NCBI RefSeq assembly: GCF_029893585.1
Contig: NZ_JARXYX010000002.1
Location: 124,001 to 188,000, forward strand
Origin: Streptomyces sp. LBL
GTDB lineage: Bacteria > Actinomycetota > Actinomycetes > Streptomycetales > Streptomycetaceae
DNA: 64,000 nucleotides
Direction of reading: 5' to 3'
Of this stretch, positions 52,582 to 60,710 are shown in pieces. The notes under the pieces were generated by a model. The model was not told the DNA's origin and did no database searches. It saw only the letters and a program-made list of their open reading frames with translations. A program made the translations under genes and the position numbers. Numbering within the stretch: the stretch's first letter is position 1; every line of letters starts with the position of its first letter.

Positions 52582-53975
52582 GCCCGGGGCGCGGCCGGTA
52601 CCAGACTCAGACCGGCCGCGCGGCCCGCTTCGGGTACGGCGGCGCCGGCGAAGGCGCCGCGGTGCAGCCAGTCGGAGGGAATCGGGGGGCGCGGCGGGGC
52701 CTCGCGGTCCGGGACCGCCATCGCGTACAGGCGGGTGTAGCGGAACTTGGCCTCCAGGTTGTCCAGGACCGACCAGTACTCGTAGCCGCACACCTCCACC
52801 CCGGCCGCGACGAGTCCCGCCAGCCAGGAGAGCCTGGCCCGCAGCAGGGCCCGGCGCCGTTCGTCGTCACGGTGTCCCGTGTCGTCGACCAGGTCCAGGT
52901 CGCCCATGCCGTTGTCGACGACGGACAGCGGCGGCAGCACGTCGCCGTACAGCTCGTACAGGTCGGCGACGGCGTCGGCGAGCCCTTCGGGGATGATCGG
53001 CCAGCCGTAGGCGGTGGTCTCCACGTCGTCGAAGGGGACGATCGCGAAGCCGAGGCCCACGAGCAGGCGGTTCACCTCGTTGAGGGCGCTTTGACACATC
53101 CTCGCCGGCAGCACGCGGGGCAGGTTCTCCGGTGCGGTGACCCGGAACGGGGTGTGCCAGGACAGGCCCAGCAGGTCCTGCTCGGTGGCGATGGTCTCCA
53201 GGTCACCGGGGCGTACGCAGCCGGTGGCCTCGACCGGTGACACATCGTCCTCGGTCACCATGTGCTCAGCGAGCAGCAGGGGGTCGAGGAAGAGACGGTT
53301 GGTCCAGCTTTCCAGACGCTCCAGGGCGAGGCGGTCGTAGGGGTCGTCGGTGGCCGGGTAGCCGCCGACGAGGGTGACCGTGGTCCCGATCCGGCCCCGC
53401 GCGCCGGTGGCCCTGAGGGCCTGGGCGGCGAGTCCGTTGGCCAGCAGGATGTGGTGGACCGCGGGCAGCCCGGCCCGGCCCGCGCCCCGGCTCGGCGGAT
53501 ACATTCCGGCCACGTGGTCCGCGAGGGTGGGACCGGCGAGGTCGGTGGAGGTGACCCAGCGTTCCACCCGGTCGCCGAAACGGCGGCCCAGTTCGGCGGC
53601 GTAGGCGGCGAAGTGCTCGGCGGTGTCGCGGGCGAGCCAGCCGCCGGTGTCGTCCAGCCACGGCGGCAGCGCACGGTCGAGCAGGGTGACACAGGGCCGC
53701 ATACCGTCGGCGAGCACGGCGTCGAGCGCGCGGTCGCAGCGGTCCAGGCCCTGCCGGTCCCAGCTGCCGGGGCCGTCGGGCTGGAGCTGCCGCCATCCGG
53801 CGACCATGCGGTACGTGCCGACGGTGACGCCGATCAGCTGTCGGAGGTCGTCGGTCCACTGCCGGAAGTGTCCGCCTCGCTCCGGCAGGGGCGGCAGTGG
53901 AGCCGCGAGGGTGTCGGCGGTGGCGACGCCCCAGTCGACACCGCGAAGGGATTCATACAGGGAACCATCGGTCAT
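52560..53975 (-). CDS. GH1-fold protein with altered catalytic residues
   Basis: A 471-residue TIM-barrel protein of glycoside hydrolase family 1 pattern (RGVDWGVATADT, DGPGSWDRQGLDRCDRALD, the C-terminal YEYWSVLDNLEAKF before RYTRLYAM). The acid/base TxNEP motif reads VTSTDLAGP (Asp145) and the nucleophile TENG motif reads VVDNG (Asp354), so both catalytic Glu are Asp and the substrate His/Trp loop is changed. Retaining beta-glucosidase activity is therefore doubtful. It is an isolated gene inside the catabolic region with its own inverted-repeat promoter. Confidence 0.82.
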   Translation of the reverse strand: MTDGSLYESLRGVDWGVATADTLAAPLPPLPERGGHFRQWTDDLRQLIGVTVGTYRMVAGWRQLQPDGPGSWDRQGLDRCDRALDAVLADGMRPCVTLLDRALPPWLDDTGGWLARDTAEHFAAYAAELGRRFGDRVERWVTSTDLAGPTLADHVAGMYPPSRGAGRAGLPAVHHILLANGLAAQALRATGARGRIGTTVTLVGGYPATDDPYDRLALERLESWTNRLFLDPLLLAEHMVTEDDVSPVEATGCVRPGDLETIATEQDLLGLSWHTPFRVTAPENLPRVLPARMCQSALNEVNRLLVGLGFAIVPFDDVETTAYGWPIIPEGLADAVADLYELYGDVLPPLSVVDNGMGDLDLVDDTGHRDDERRRALLRARLSWLAGLVAAGVEVCGYEYWSVLDNLEAKFRYTRLYAMAVPDREAPPRPPIPSDWLHRGAFAGAAVPEAGRAAGLSLVPAAPRAQGAGAS

Positions 53976-54283
53976 GGTTACCGTCCAGCGGTGAATGGTT
54001 AGCGCATTCAACTGAATGTCCGCCGTTCGGACGCTAACACTTCGAGCAAACTACGACAATGTTTCGGCCGGATCTCCGCGTTCCGGATCAAGCTCCCCGA
54101 GGACGAGGTCGGCCGCCCGCCAGGTCATGCCCCTGACCGGCCCGTTTCAGCGGAGTCGAGTCCCGGCCGCCCGCCTCGATCGGCGTCGTCGAGGAGCAGC
54201 ACGGACGTCTTCGGGTTCTCGGAGACACAGTGGCGAGCACCCAGCCCACGGAACCCGCGCCCACACGATGTGGCCGAACGCCG
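53976..54283. other. intergenic region upstream of GH1-like gene
   Basis: A 308-bp region. Near 53998-54038 it has nested inverted repeats (GTTAGCG with CGCTAAC, enclosing CATTCA-AC-TGAATG). The remainder, up to the convergent-side crotonase stop at 54284, shows no supported gene or terminator. Confidence 0.45.
53998..54038. promoter_or_regulatory. nested inverted repeats, candidate operator
   Basis: GTTAGCG (53998-54004) and CGCTAAC (54032-54038) are perfect 7-bp arms enclosing CATTCA-AC-TGAATG (54005-54018), 23-63 bp upstream of the GH1-like start. Confidence 0.5.
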
Positions 54284-55177
54284 TCAGACCCGGCGCTCAG
54301 GTGCCGGCGCCTGTTCCCCGAAGGGACGGAACTCCTCCTCCTGCCACCAGGGGAAAAGGGGTGGCATGTCCTTGCTGACCCGGCCGGGGAATGCGGGCGG
54401 CCGCTTGGCGAGGAACGACTGGACGCCCTCCACGGGGTCCGGGCCGCCGCCGATCTGGCTCATGATCCGCGAGTCGAGCCGGTGCGCGGCCATGGGGTGG
54501 GGCTCGCCGAGCATCCGCCACATCATCTGACGGGACAGGGCGACCGAGATCGCGGAGGTGTTCTCGGCGATCTCCCTGGCAAGTGCGTACGCCGCCGGCA
54601 GCAGTTCCTCGGGCGGGTGCACGGAGCGGACCAGCCCGGCCGCGAGAGCCTCGTCGGGGCCGAAGACCCGACCGGTCGCCACCCATTCCATGGCCCTCTG
54701 CATCCCCACGGCCCGCGGCAGGAACCAGCTCGCCGCAGACTCCGGCACGATGCCGCGGCGGGCGAAGACGAAGCCGAACTTCGCCGAGGTCGACGCCAGC
54801 CTGATGTCCATGGGCAGGGTCATGCTGGCTCCGACGCCCGCCGCCGGACCGTTGATCGCCGCGATGACCGGCTTGGTGCTGGAGAAGATCCGCAGCGCCA
54901 CCCGGCCACCGGTGTCCCGGTGCCGGGCACCCGCCTTGCGATGGTCGAAGGAGGAGCCGCCGGAGCTGACGTCGGCACCCGCACAGAAGCCCCGTCCGGC
55001 GCCGGTCACGACGATCACGCGTATGTCGTCGTCGGCGTCGGCCGCGTCCAGGACGTCGAGGAGGTCGGCCATCATCTGCGGGTTGAAGGCGTTCAGTTTC
55101 TCGGGCCGGTCGAGCGTGACGGTGAGGATCCGGTCCGCCACCTCGGCCCGCACGGTCTCGTACTCCTGCTCCGGCAT
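54284..55177 (-). CDS. enoyl-CoA hydratase/isomerase family
   Basis: A 297-residue crotonase with GRGFCAGADVSSGG and INGPAAGVGASMTLPMD segments and FARRGIVPESAASWFLPRAVG, where the Glu of PES is at the usual catalytic position. The C-terminal PFGEQAPAPERRV tail is longer than average. It is monocistronic on the minus strand and divergent from the operon beginning at 55324, across an AT-rich operator-like site. Confidence 0.9.
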   Translation of the reverse strand: MPEQEYETVRAEVADRILTVTLDRPEKLNAFNPQMMADLLDVLDAADADDDIRVIVVTGAGRGFCAGADVSSGGSSFDHRKAGARHRDTGGRVALRIFSSTKPVIAAINGPAAGVGASMTLPMDIRLASTSAKFGFVFARRGIVPESAASWFLPRAVGMQRAMEWVATGRVFGPDEALAAGLVRSVHPPEELLPAAYALAREIAENTSAISVALSRQMMWRMLGEPHPMAAHRLDSRIMSQIGGGPDPVEGVQSFLAKRPPAFPGRVSKDMPPLFPWWQEEEFRPFGEQAPAPERRV

Positions 55178-55217
55178 ACGCGTCCTCCGTCACTCCAGCG
55201 AGCCGTTTCCAGAAAGC

Positions 55218-55231
55218 TTAATTAGTTATAG
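55218..55231. promoter_or_regulatory. AT-rich operator/promoter, class B variant
   Basis: TTAATTAGTTATAG matches 11 of 14 bases of TTAGATAATTATAG in the 39760 and 51188 sites, and ACTGAC follows further downstream. It lies between divergent crotonase genes. Confidence 0.5.
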
Positions 55232-55282
55232 CATTCAACTCTACTGACTCGTTCCTGGCTGATGACCCATGGCCCATGACCC

Positions 55283-55324
55283 TGACCGATGACCGATGAC
55301 CGATGACCGATGACTGATGACTGA
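55283..55324 (+). repeat. six 7-bp repeats leading into a start codon
   Basis: Four TGACCGA and two TGACTGA units give an ATG every 7 bp at 55289, 55296, 55303, 55310, 55317 and 55324, the last being the gene start. Because 7 is not a multiple of 3, the upstream ATGs fall in different frames. Confidence 0.92.
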
Positions 55325-56121
55325 TGGCGGTGGAGATGACCGACCTGGTGGTGACGGCCGTCGGGCCGGTCCGGCTGATCGAGCTGAACCGGCCGGACCA
55401 GCTCAACGCGATGAGCGAGGAGCTGCACGCGGGGCTCGCGGCGGTGTGGGAGACGGTCGCCGACGATCCACAGGCCCGGGCGGTCGTGCTCACCGGGCGC
55501 GGCCGGGCGTTCAGCGCCGGGGGCGACTTCGACATCATGACCCGGGTCCAGCGCGACCGCGCCTTCCGGCAGCAGAACATCGACGAGGCCCGGCGGATCA
55601 TCACCGGCATGGTCCGCTGCCCGCTGCCGGTGATCGCGGCGGTCAACGGTCCCGCCGTCGGCCTCGGCTGCAGCCTGGCCCTGCTCAGCGACCTGGTACT
55701 GATCGCCGACGACGCCTATGTGGCCGACCCGCACGTCCAGGTCGGGCTGGTCGCGGGCGACGGCGGCGCGCTCGTCCTGCCGTTGCTGGTCGGCCTGACC
55801 CGCGCGAAGGAACTGCTGTTCCTCGGCGACCGGGTAAGCGCCGAGGAGGCGGTCCGGCTGGGCGTCGCCAACCGCGTCGTACCGAAGGACAAGCTCCTGG
55901 ACGAGGCCATGGACCTGGCCGGACGGCTGGCCGCGCTGCCCGCGCAGGCGCTGCGCGAGACCAAGCGGGCGGTGAACCTGCATCTGGAGCAGGCGCTCAC
56001 GACGGTACTGGAACCCGCCCTGCTGGCCGAACGGAACAGCATGCACGCACCGGACCACATAGCCGTCGTCGAGAAGATCATCGCGTCCCGCGGCCGCCGC
56101 CGGGCCGGTCAGGAGGGCTGA
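55324..56121 (+). CDS. enoyl-CoA hydratase/isomerase family
   Basis: A 265-residue crotonase with [13 protein letters not shown] and VNGPAVGLGCSLALLSD segments; the active-site VGLVAGDGGALVLPLLVG matches the subclass of 51236. No clear ribosome site precedes the ATG because the leader is a 7-bp ATG-containing repeat; an in-frame ATG at 55336 or GTG at 55330 could be used. It is followed after 3 bp by a dehydrogenase gene, then an F420 oxidoreductase overlapping by 4 bp, so the three form an operon. Confidence 0.9.
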   Translation: MAVEMTDLVVTAVGPVRLIELNRPDQLNAMSEELHAGLAAVWETVADDPQARAVVLTGRGRAFSAGGDFDIMTRVQRDRAFRQQNIDEARRIITGMVRCPLPVIAAVNGPAVGLGCSLALLSDLVLIADDAYVADPHVQVGLVAGDGGALVLPLLVGLTRAKELLFLGDRVSAEEAVRLGVANRVVPKDKLLDEAMDLAGRLAALPAQALRETKRAVNLHLEQALTTVLEPALLAERNSMHAPDHIAVVEKIIASRGRRRAGQEG

Positions 56122-56124
56122 GGC

Positions 56125-57309
56125 ATGGACTTCGCGTTCAGCGAGGAGCAGGAGGAACTGGGGCGCACGGTACGGGCGTTCCTCGCGGACACCTCGCCCG
56201 AGATCGAGGTACGGCGCCTGATGGAGACTCCGGAGGGCTTCGACCGGGCGCTGTGGCGCCGGATGGGATCGGAACTCGGGCTGCAGGGGCTGGCCGTCCC
56301 CGAGGAGTACGGCGGCGCCGGGTGCGGGCCGGTCGAAGTGGGCGTGGTCATGGAGGAGATGGGCCGTGCGCTGCTCTGCGCGCCGTTCCTGTCCTCGGCC
56401 GTGCTGGCGACGACCACGCTGCTGCGCTCGGCCGACGAGGACGCCCGCAAGCGCCTGCTGCCGGGCCTGGCCTCCGGCGAACTGGTCGGAACGCTGGCCC
56501 TGACCGAGGACTCCGCCCGCTGGGACGCAGCGGGTGTCCAGCTCATCGCCCGTGAGAGCAACGGGAGTTGGCTGCTCACCGGACACAAGATGTTCGTCCT
56601 GGACGGCGCCACCGCCGATGTGATCCTCACCGTCGCCCGCACCGACGACGGCATCGGCGACGGCATCGGAGTCTTTTGGGTGGACGCCGAAGCGGCCGGC
56701 CTGACCCGTGAACCGCTGCCCACGATGGACCCGACCCGCCGCCAGGCCCGCCTCGGCTACCACGACGTACCGGCGACCCGGCTGCGTACGCACGCGGACG
56801 GCTGGGGCCTGGTCGGGGAGGTGCTCGACCGGGCCGCGGTGGCGCTGGCCGCCGAGCAGGTCGGGGTGGCCTCCCGGGCGCTCGACATGGCGGTGGACCA
56901 CGCCAAGGTGCGGCACCAGTTCGGGCGGCCCATCGGCTCCTTCCAGGCGGTCAAGCACCTGCTGGCCGACGTCCTGCTGGAGGTGGAGTCGGCGCGCGCC
57001 GCCGCCCACTACGGGCTGCTCGCCGCCGAGAACGCCGAGAACGCCGGGAACGCCGGGAACGCCGGGAACGACGACCCGGCCCTCCCCGCCGTGGCGAGTC
57101 TGGCGAAGGCGTTCTGCTCCGAGGCCTGTCTGCAGGCGACGGAGGAGAACATCCAGGTCCACGGCGGCATCGGCTTCACCTGGGAACACCCGGCCCACCT
57201 GTATCTGAAGCGGGCCAAGACGTCACAACTGCTGTTCGGCGATCCGGCGTACCACCGGGAGCTGCTCGCACGGAGAATCGGCATGGGAACGGACAAGGGA
57301 GCGGCATGA
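56125..57309 (+). CDS. acyl-CoA dehydrogenase
   Basis: A 394-residue FadE-like protein (FAFSEEQEELGRTVRAFLAD, LQGLAVPEEYGGAG, FGRPIGSFQAVKHLLADV, NIQVHGGIGFTWEHPAHLYL). It is most like the partner-type subunit at 49933. A loop near residues 300-315 is a run of ENA/GNA encoded by five 9-bp repeats (57028-57072). Second gene of the operon; its stop overlaps the F420 oxidoreductase start (ATGA). Confidence 0.92.
   Translation: MDFAFSEEQEELGRTVRAFLADTSPEIEVRRLMETPEGFDRALWRRMGSELGLQGLAVPEEYGGAGCGPVEVGVVMEEMGRALLCAPFLSSAVLATTTLLRSADEDARKRLLPGLASGELVGTLALTEDSARWDAAGVQLIARESNGSWLLTGHKMFVLDGATADVILTVARTDDGIGDGIGVFWVDAEAAGLTREPLPTMDPTRRQARLGYHDVPATRLRTHADGWGLVGEVLDRAAVALAAEQVGVASRALDMAVDHAKVRHQFGRPIGSFQAVKHLLADVLLEVESARAAAHYGLLAAENAENAGNAGNAGNDDPALPAVASLAKAFCSEACLQATEENIQVHGGIGFTWEHPAHLYLKRAKTSQLLFGDPAYHRELLARRIGMGTDKGAA
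57028..57072 (+). repeat. five 9-bp repeats in dehydrogenase gene
   Basis: GAGAACGCC twice, GGGAACGCC twice and GGGAACGAC encode ENA/GNA/GND repeats in a loop before the C-terminal helices. In frame. Confidence 0.93.
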
Positions 57310-58331
57310 AGGTCGACGGCAAGCTCAACGTGTGGAGCACCCCGGAGGTCGTGGAGGAGGCCCAACACCACGAGAAGGCCGGCTACGACGGCCTGTGGGC
57401 GTCGGAGTCCAAGCACGACCCCTTCCTGCCGCTGGTGCTGGCGGCCGAGCACACCGACCGGCTGGAGGTGGGGACGGCCATCGCGGTCGCCTTCGCCCGC
57501 TCCCCCATGCAGCTCGCGTACACCACGCACGACCTGCAGACCTACGCGGGCGGGCGGTTCTCGCTCGGCCTCGGCAGCCAGATCAAGCCGCACATCGAGC
57601 GGCGCTTCGACATGCCGTGGAGCCGGCCCGCGGCCCGTATGCGGGAGTACGTGAGCGCGCTGCGCGCCATCTGGGCCTCCTGGAACGAGGGCGAGAAGCT
57701 CGACTTCCGCGGCGACTTCTACTCGCACACCCTGATGTCGCCCTTCTTCTCCCCCCCGCCCGCCCCGGGCGGGGCGCCCAACGTGTTCGTGGCCGCGGTC
57801 GGTGAGGCGATGACCCGGGTGGCGGGCGAGGTCGCCGACGGCCTCCTCGCGCACGGCTTCACCACCGAGCGGTATCTGCGGGAGGTGACCCTGCCGACCG
57901 TGGAGGCGGGGCTCGCCACGTCCGGCCGTACCCGGGCCGACTTCTCCGTCTCCCATCTGCTCCTGACGGCGACCGGGCGGACGGAGGAGGAGATGACCCG
58001 CGCGATCGACGGCACCCGTGGTCAGATCGCGTTCTACGGCAGCACGCCCGCCTATCGCGGGGTACTGGAGCTGCACGGCTGGGGCGAACTCGGCGACGAG
58101 CTGCACGCGTTGTCGACCTCCCGGCGCGAGGACAAGTGGGAGGCGATGAGCGGGCTCGTGGACGACGAGGTGCTGCACACCTTCGCGGTCGTGGCGGAGC
58201 CTGAGCGGGTGGCGGGCGAGATCCGGCACCGGTACGGGGCACTGGTCGACCGGGTGTCCTTCTACACCGCGTACGAGATCGACGCAGAGGTGTGGGAGCC
58301 CGTCGTGCAGGAGCTGCGCACGCCCGGGTGA
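57306..58331 (+). CDS. LLM-class F420-dependent oxidoreductase
   Basis: A 341-residue luciferase-like TIM-barrel protein: GYDGLWASESKHDPFLPLVLA, LEVGTAIAVAFARSPMQLAY, FSLGLGSQIKPHIERRF and a GAPNVFVAAVGEAMTRVAG strand fit the F420-dependent subgroup. It probably reduces or oxidises a ketone, enoyl or similar group with F420. It is coupled to the dehydrogenase by a 4-bp overlap. It is not a LuxA partner of the LuxC/LuxE genes, which lie 40 kb away. Its stop sits in a 58-bp duplication. Confidence 0.9.
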   Translation: MKVDGKLNVWSTPEVVEEAQHHEKAGYDGLWASESKHDPFLPLVLAAEHTDRLEVGTAIAVAFARSPMQLAYTTHDLQTYAGGRFSLGLGSQIKPHIERRFDMPWSRPAARMREYVSALRAIWASWNEGEKLDFRGDFYSHTLMSPFFSPPPAPGGAPNVFVAAVGEAMTRVAGEVADGLLAHGFTTERYLREVTLPTVEAGLATSGRTRADFSVSHLLLTATGRTEEEMTRAIDGTRGQIAFYGSTPAYRGVLELHGWGELGDELHALSTSRREDKWEAMSGLVDDEVLHTFAVVAEPERVAGEIRHRYGALVDRVSFYTAYEIDAEVWEPVVQELRTPG

Positions 58332-58423
58332 CGGTCGGCCGAGCAGGTCCGGCACGGTGGTCCCGGCACGGTGATCATGGGCCGGGTGACGGTCAGCCGA
58401 GCAGGTCCAGCACGGTGGTCATG
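58325..58423. repeat. 58-bp-period direct duplication across a gene junction
   Basis: A block of about 40 bp starting CGGGTGACGGTC at 58325 recurs at 58383 with few changes. The right copy encodes the C-terminus of the GntR regulator; the left copy covers the F420 oxidoreductase stop codon. Confidence 0.85.
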
Positions 58424-59151
58424 GACCTGCTCTGCAGCAGATAGTCCTCGGCCTCCTGGAGGTGGAGACGCCACAGTTCCGCGGCGGCCTCGGCCCGGCG
58501 CGCGGCGACCAGTTCGACGAGCGCGCCGTGGGCGCGGAAGCCCCGGCGGTTGGCCCGTACGTTCTCGGGGCTGCCGGCGTCGAGGTCGACGTGGGACCAG
58601 TTCGCCTGGTCGATGATGTGCCGGACCATGCCGTTGAGGACGCTCAGCGTCTCGTTGCCCGCCAGTTCGACGACGAGGGCGTGGAACTCCATGTGGGCGC
58701 GGATGAAGGCCGACGGGTCGTCCATGAGCCGCTCGGCCTCGGTGACGGCGGCCCGCAGCCGCTGAAGGTCCTCGTCCGTGCGCCGCTCGGCCAGCAGCCC
58801 GGCGCACGGCGCCTCGATCACCGTACGGGCGTCGTAGACATCCTTGAGGGTCGTGCCCCGGTATTCGAGGACCACGCCGCCGTAGCGGGCCGCGACCGTG
58901 CCTTCCGGGGTCTGCACCCGTGCCCCGCCCCGGGCGCCCCGGCGCACGCTGATCAGGGACTCGGACTCCAGCACCCGGAACGCCTCCCGCAGCGTCGGCC
59001 GGGACACGGCGAACTCCGCCATCAGCGCCGTCTCGGCCGGCAGCGCCTCTCCCTCCGCCAGTTCCCCGCGCACGATCTTGCGGCGCAGCTGTGCCGCCAC
59101 CAGCTCGGCCATCTTGGGGACCCGTACCGGCGTGTTCGCCACGGCGTCCAT
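58393..59151 (-). CDS. GntR/FadR-type transcriptional regulator
   Basis: A 252-residue GntR regulator, paralogous to that at 38880. The N-terminal wing is VRVPKMAELVAAQLRRKIVR, the recognition helix region is SRPTLREAFRVLESESLISV, and the C-terminal FCD domain has HMEFHALVVELAGNE and FRAHGALVELV. It lies 5 bp downstream of the DUF35 gene, the last gene of the ALDH-to-GntR operon, so it likely autoregulates that operon, perhaps sensing an acyl-CoA. Confidence 0.92.
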   Translation of the reverse strand: MDAVANTPVRVPKMAELVAAQLRRKIVRGELAEGEALPAETALMAEFAVSRPTLREAFRVLESESLISVRRGARGGARVQTPEGTVAARYGGVVLEYRGTTLKDVYDARTVIEAPCAGLLAERRTDEDLQRLRAAVTEAERLMDDPSAFIRAHMEFHALVVELAGNETLSVLNGMVRHIIDQANWSHVDLDAGSPENVRANRRGFRAHGALVELVAARRAEAAAELWRLHLQEAEDYLLQSRSMTTVLDLLG

Positions 59152-59156
59152 CTCCT

Positions 59157-59558
59157 TCAGTCACCAGCATCCGGTACGAAGTACGGCAGTGTGATCTCGT
59201 CGGTGAGCACGCGGAAATCCACCCGGACGCGAAGGCCGATGGCAACGCTGCCCGCATCGCCCGCATCGACATGCGACAGCAGGGTGCCTCCGTCGTCCAG
59301 ATCGATCACGGCCAGCGCGAAAGGCGTGTCGAAACCAGGGCCCGGGGCGCGGTGCACCACCGTCACCGAGTAGACCGTGCCCCGGCCCGCGCTGGGCACG
59401 TACCGCCAGTCCGACGCCAGGCACCCGGGGCAGGCGGGCTCGGGAACGAAGAACCGCAGGTCACAGCTCGGGCAGTACGGGACGACCAGGTCGCCGCGGC
59501 GGGCCGCGTCCCAGAACGGCCCGGAGAGCGGGGTGGGGACGGGTACGGGCCGACTCAT
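59157..59558 (-). CDS. DUF35 Zn-ribbon/OB-fold partner protein
   Basis: A 133-residue DUF35 protein. The zinc ribbon is CPSCDLRFFVPEPACPGC, and the OB fold follows (GTVYSVTVVHRAPGPGF, GTLLSHVDAGD, GLRVRVDFRV). DUF35 proteins bind thiolase-fold aldolases; in steroid side-chain catabolism the DUF35 part of ChsH2 is needed by Ltp2. The ATG overlaps the stop of the Ltp2-like gene by 4 bp, supporting a complex. Confidence 0.9.
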   Translation of the reverse strand: MSRPVPVPTPLSGPFWDAARRGDLVVPYCPSCDLRFFVPEPACPGCLASDWRYVPSAGRGTVYSVTVVHRAPGPGFDTPFALAVIDLDDGGTLLSHVDAGDAGSVAIGLRVRVDFRVLTDEITLPYFVPDAGD

Positions 59559-60706
59559 CGGGTCCTCCCCAGCACGCTCATCTCGTAGTGCTGCGCGCCG
59601 GAGCCGGCGTTGCCGACGACCGCCAGTTCCGCGCCCTCGACCTGGTGCACGGCGGTGCCCCGCAACTGCCGTACGGCCTCGACGACTTTGAGGGTCATCT
59701 GCTGGGTCCCGTTCCACGCGTACGCCAGGCAGCCGCCGTCCGGGTTGACGGGGTGCTTGCCGCCCACAGCGATGGCATCACTGGCGGCGAGCGGTCCGCC
59801 CTCACCTTCCCCGCACAGCCCGAGGATCTCCAACTGCCTGATGATTTCGAAGGAGTTGGGATCATAGAGCGAGAAGACGTCCACGTCCTGCGGGCTGACA
59901 CCGGCCATGGCGTAGGCGCGGTCGGCGGCCTCCCGGCCGAGTTGTCCGACCTCCCGGTACAGGGCCGGGTTGGCGTACGCGGCCTGGTGGTACTCCATTC
60001 CGCCGCCGAGCACGGCGACGGGGGGCTGCGGCAGGTCACGGGCCCGTTCGGCGGTGGTCACCACCAGTGCCGCACCGCCTTCGCCGACGATGCAGCAGTC
60101 CAGCAGATGGAAGGGCGTGGCCACCATGCGGGAGACGAGAACGTCCTCGGCGGTGTACGGGCCGCGGCCGTACATCATCGCCTCCGGGTTGGTGGTGCCG
60201 TTGTTGCGGATGGTGGCGGCGACCTCCGCGAGCTGGCGGGAGGTCGTCCCGTACTCGTGCATGTGCCGCGCCGCCACCAGTGCGAACTGGGCGACGACGT
60301 AGCTGCCCCACACATCGGCGAACTCCAGCGGCACACCGGCCCCGACCGGACCGGCCCCGCGGGAGACCAGCTTGCAGCCGCCGACGACGACGGTGTCCGC
60401 GTATCCGGCGCTGATGGCGGCGGCCGCCTTCAGCAGGCCCCGGGAGCCCGCGTTGTCGAGCATCGAGTCGCTGGTCCAGCGCAGGTCGCGGCCGAGCATC
60501 CGCGCCCAGGAGCTGCCCTCGCCGGGCACGCCACCGGGGCCGGGCCAGTCGACCTGGGCGCCGTCGACGTCCGCCGGGGTGAGCCCGGCGTCCACGATCG
60601 CGCCGCGCACCGCTTCGAGGGCGAGGTCCATGGCGTCGCGGCCGGGGAGGGACAGCGCCTGTTCGGTGGCGTGGACGCCGACGACGACGGGGCGGCGGTC
60701 GTTCAC
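59555..60706 (-). CDS. Ltp2-like thiolase-fold aldolase
   Basis: A 383-residue SCP2-thiolase-fold protein without thiolase catalytic residues. The nucleophile position reads DNAGSRG (Asn85) and the HDxF His is Tyr281 (SLYDPNSFE); Tyr329 lies 48 residues later in GGCLAYAWNG. Ltp2 aldolases of steroid side-chain cleavage use two tyrosines with about the same spacing. It would cleave a 3-hydroxyacyl-CoA into a carbonyl compound and a short acyl-CoA. Start: GTG 5 bp after the CoA-ligase gene stop. Confidence 0.86.
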   Translation of the reverse strand: MNDRRPVVVGVHATEQALSLPGRDAMDLALEAVRGAIVDAGLTPADVDGAQVDWPGPGGVPGEGSSWARMLGRDLRWTSDSMLDNAGSRGLLKAAAAISAGYADTVVVGGCKLVSRGAGPVGAGVPLEFADVWGSYVVAQFALVAARHMHEYGTTSRQLAEVAATIRNNGTTNPEAMMYGRGPYTAEDVLVSRMVATPFHLLDCCIVGEGGAALVVTTAERARDLPQPPVAVLGGGMEYHQAAYANPALYREVGQLGREAADRAYAMAGVSPQDVDVFSLYDPNSFEIIRQLEILGLCGEGEGGPLAASDAIAVGGKHPVNPDGGCLAYAWNGTQQMTLKVVEAVRQLRGTAVHQVEGAELAVVGNAGSGAQHYEMSVLGRTR

Positions 60707-60710
60707 GCGG

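Noticed and set aside
57306..58331. Luciferase alpha subunit completing a lux system with the LuxC/LuxE-like genes.
   Set aside because: It has the F420-dependent oxidoreductase pattern, lies 40 kb away in another operon and has no beta-subunit partner.
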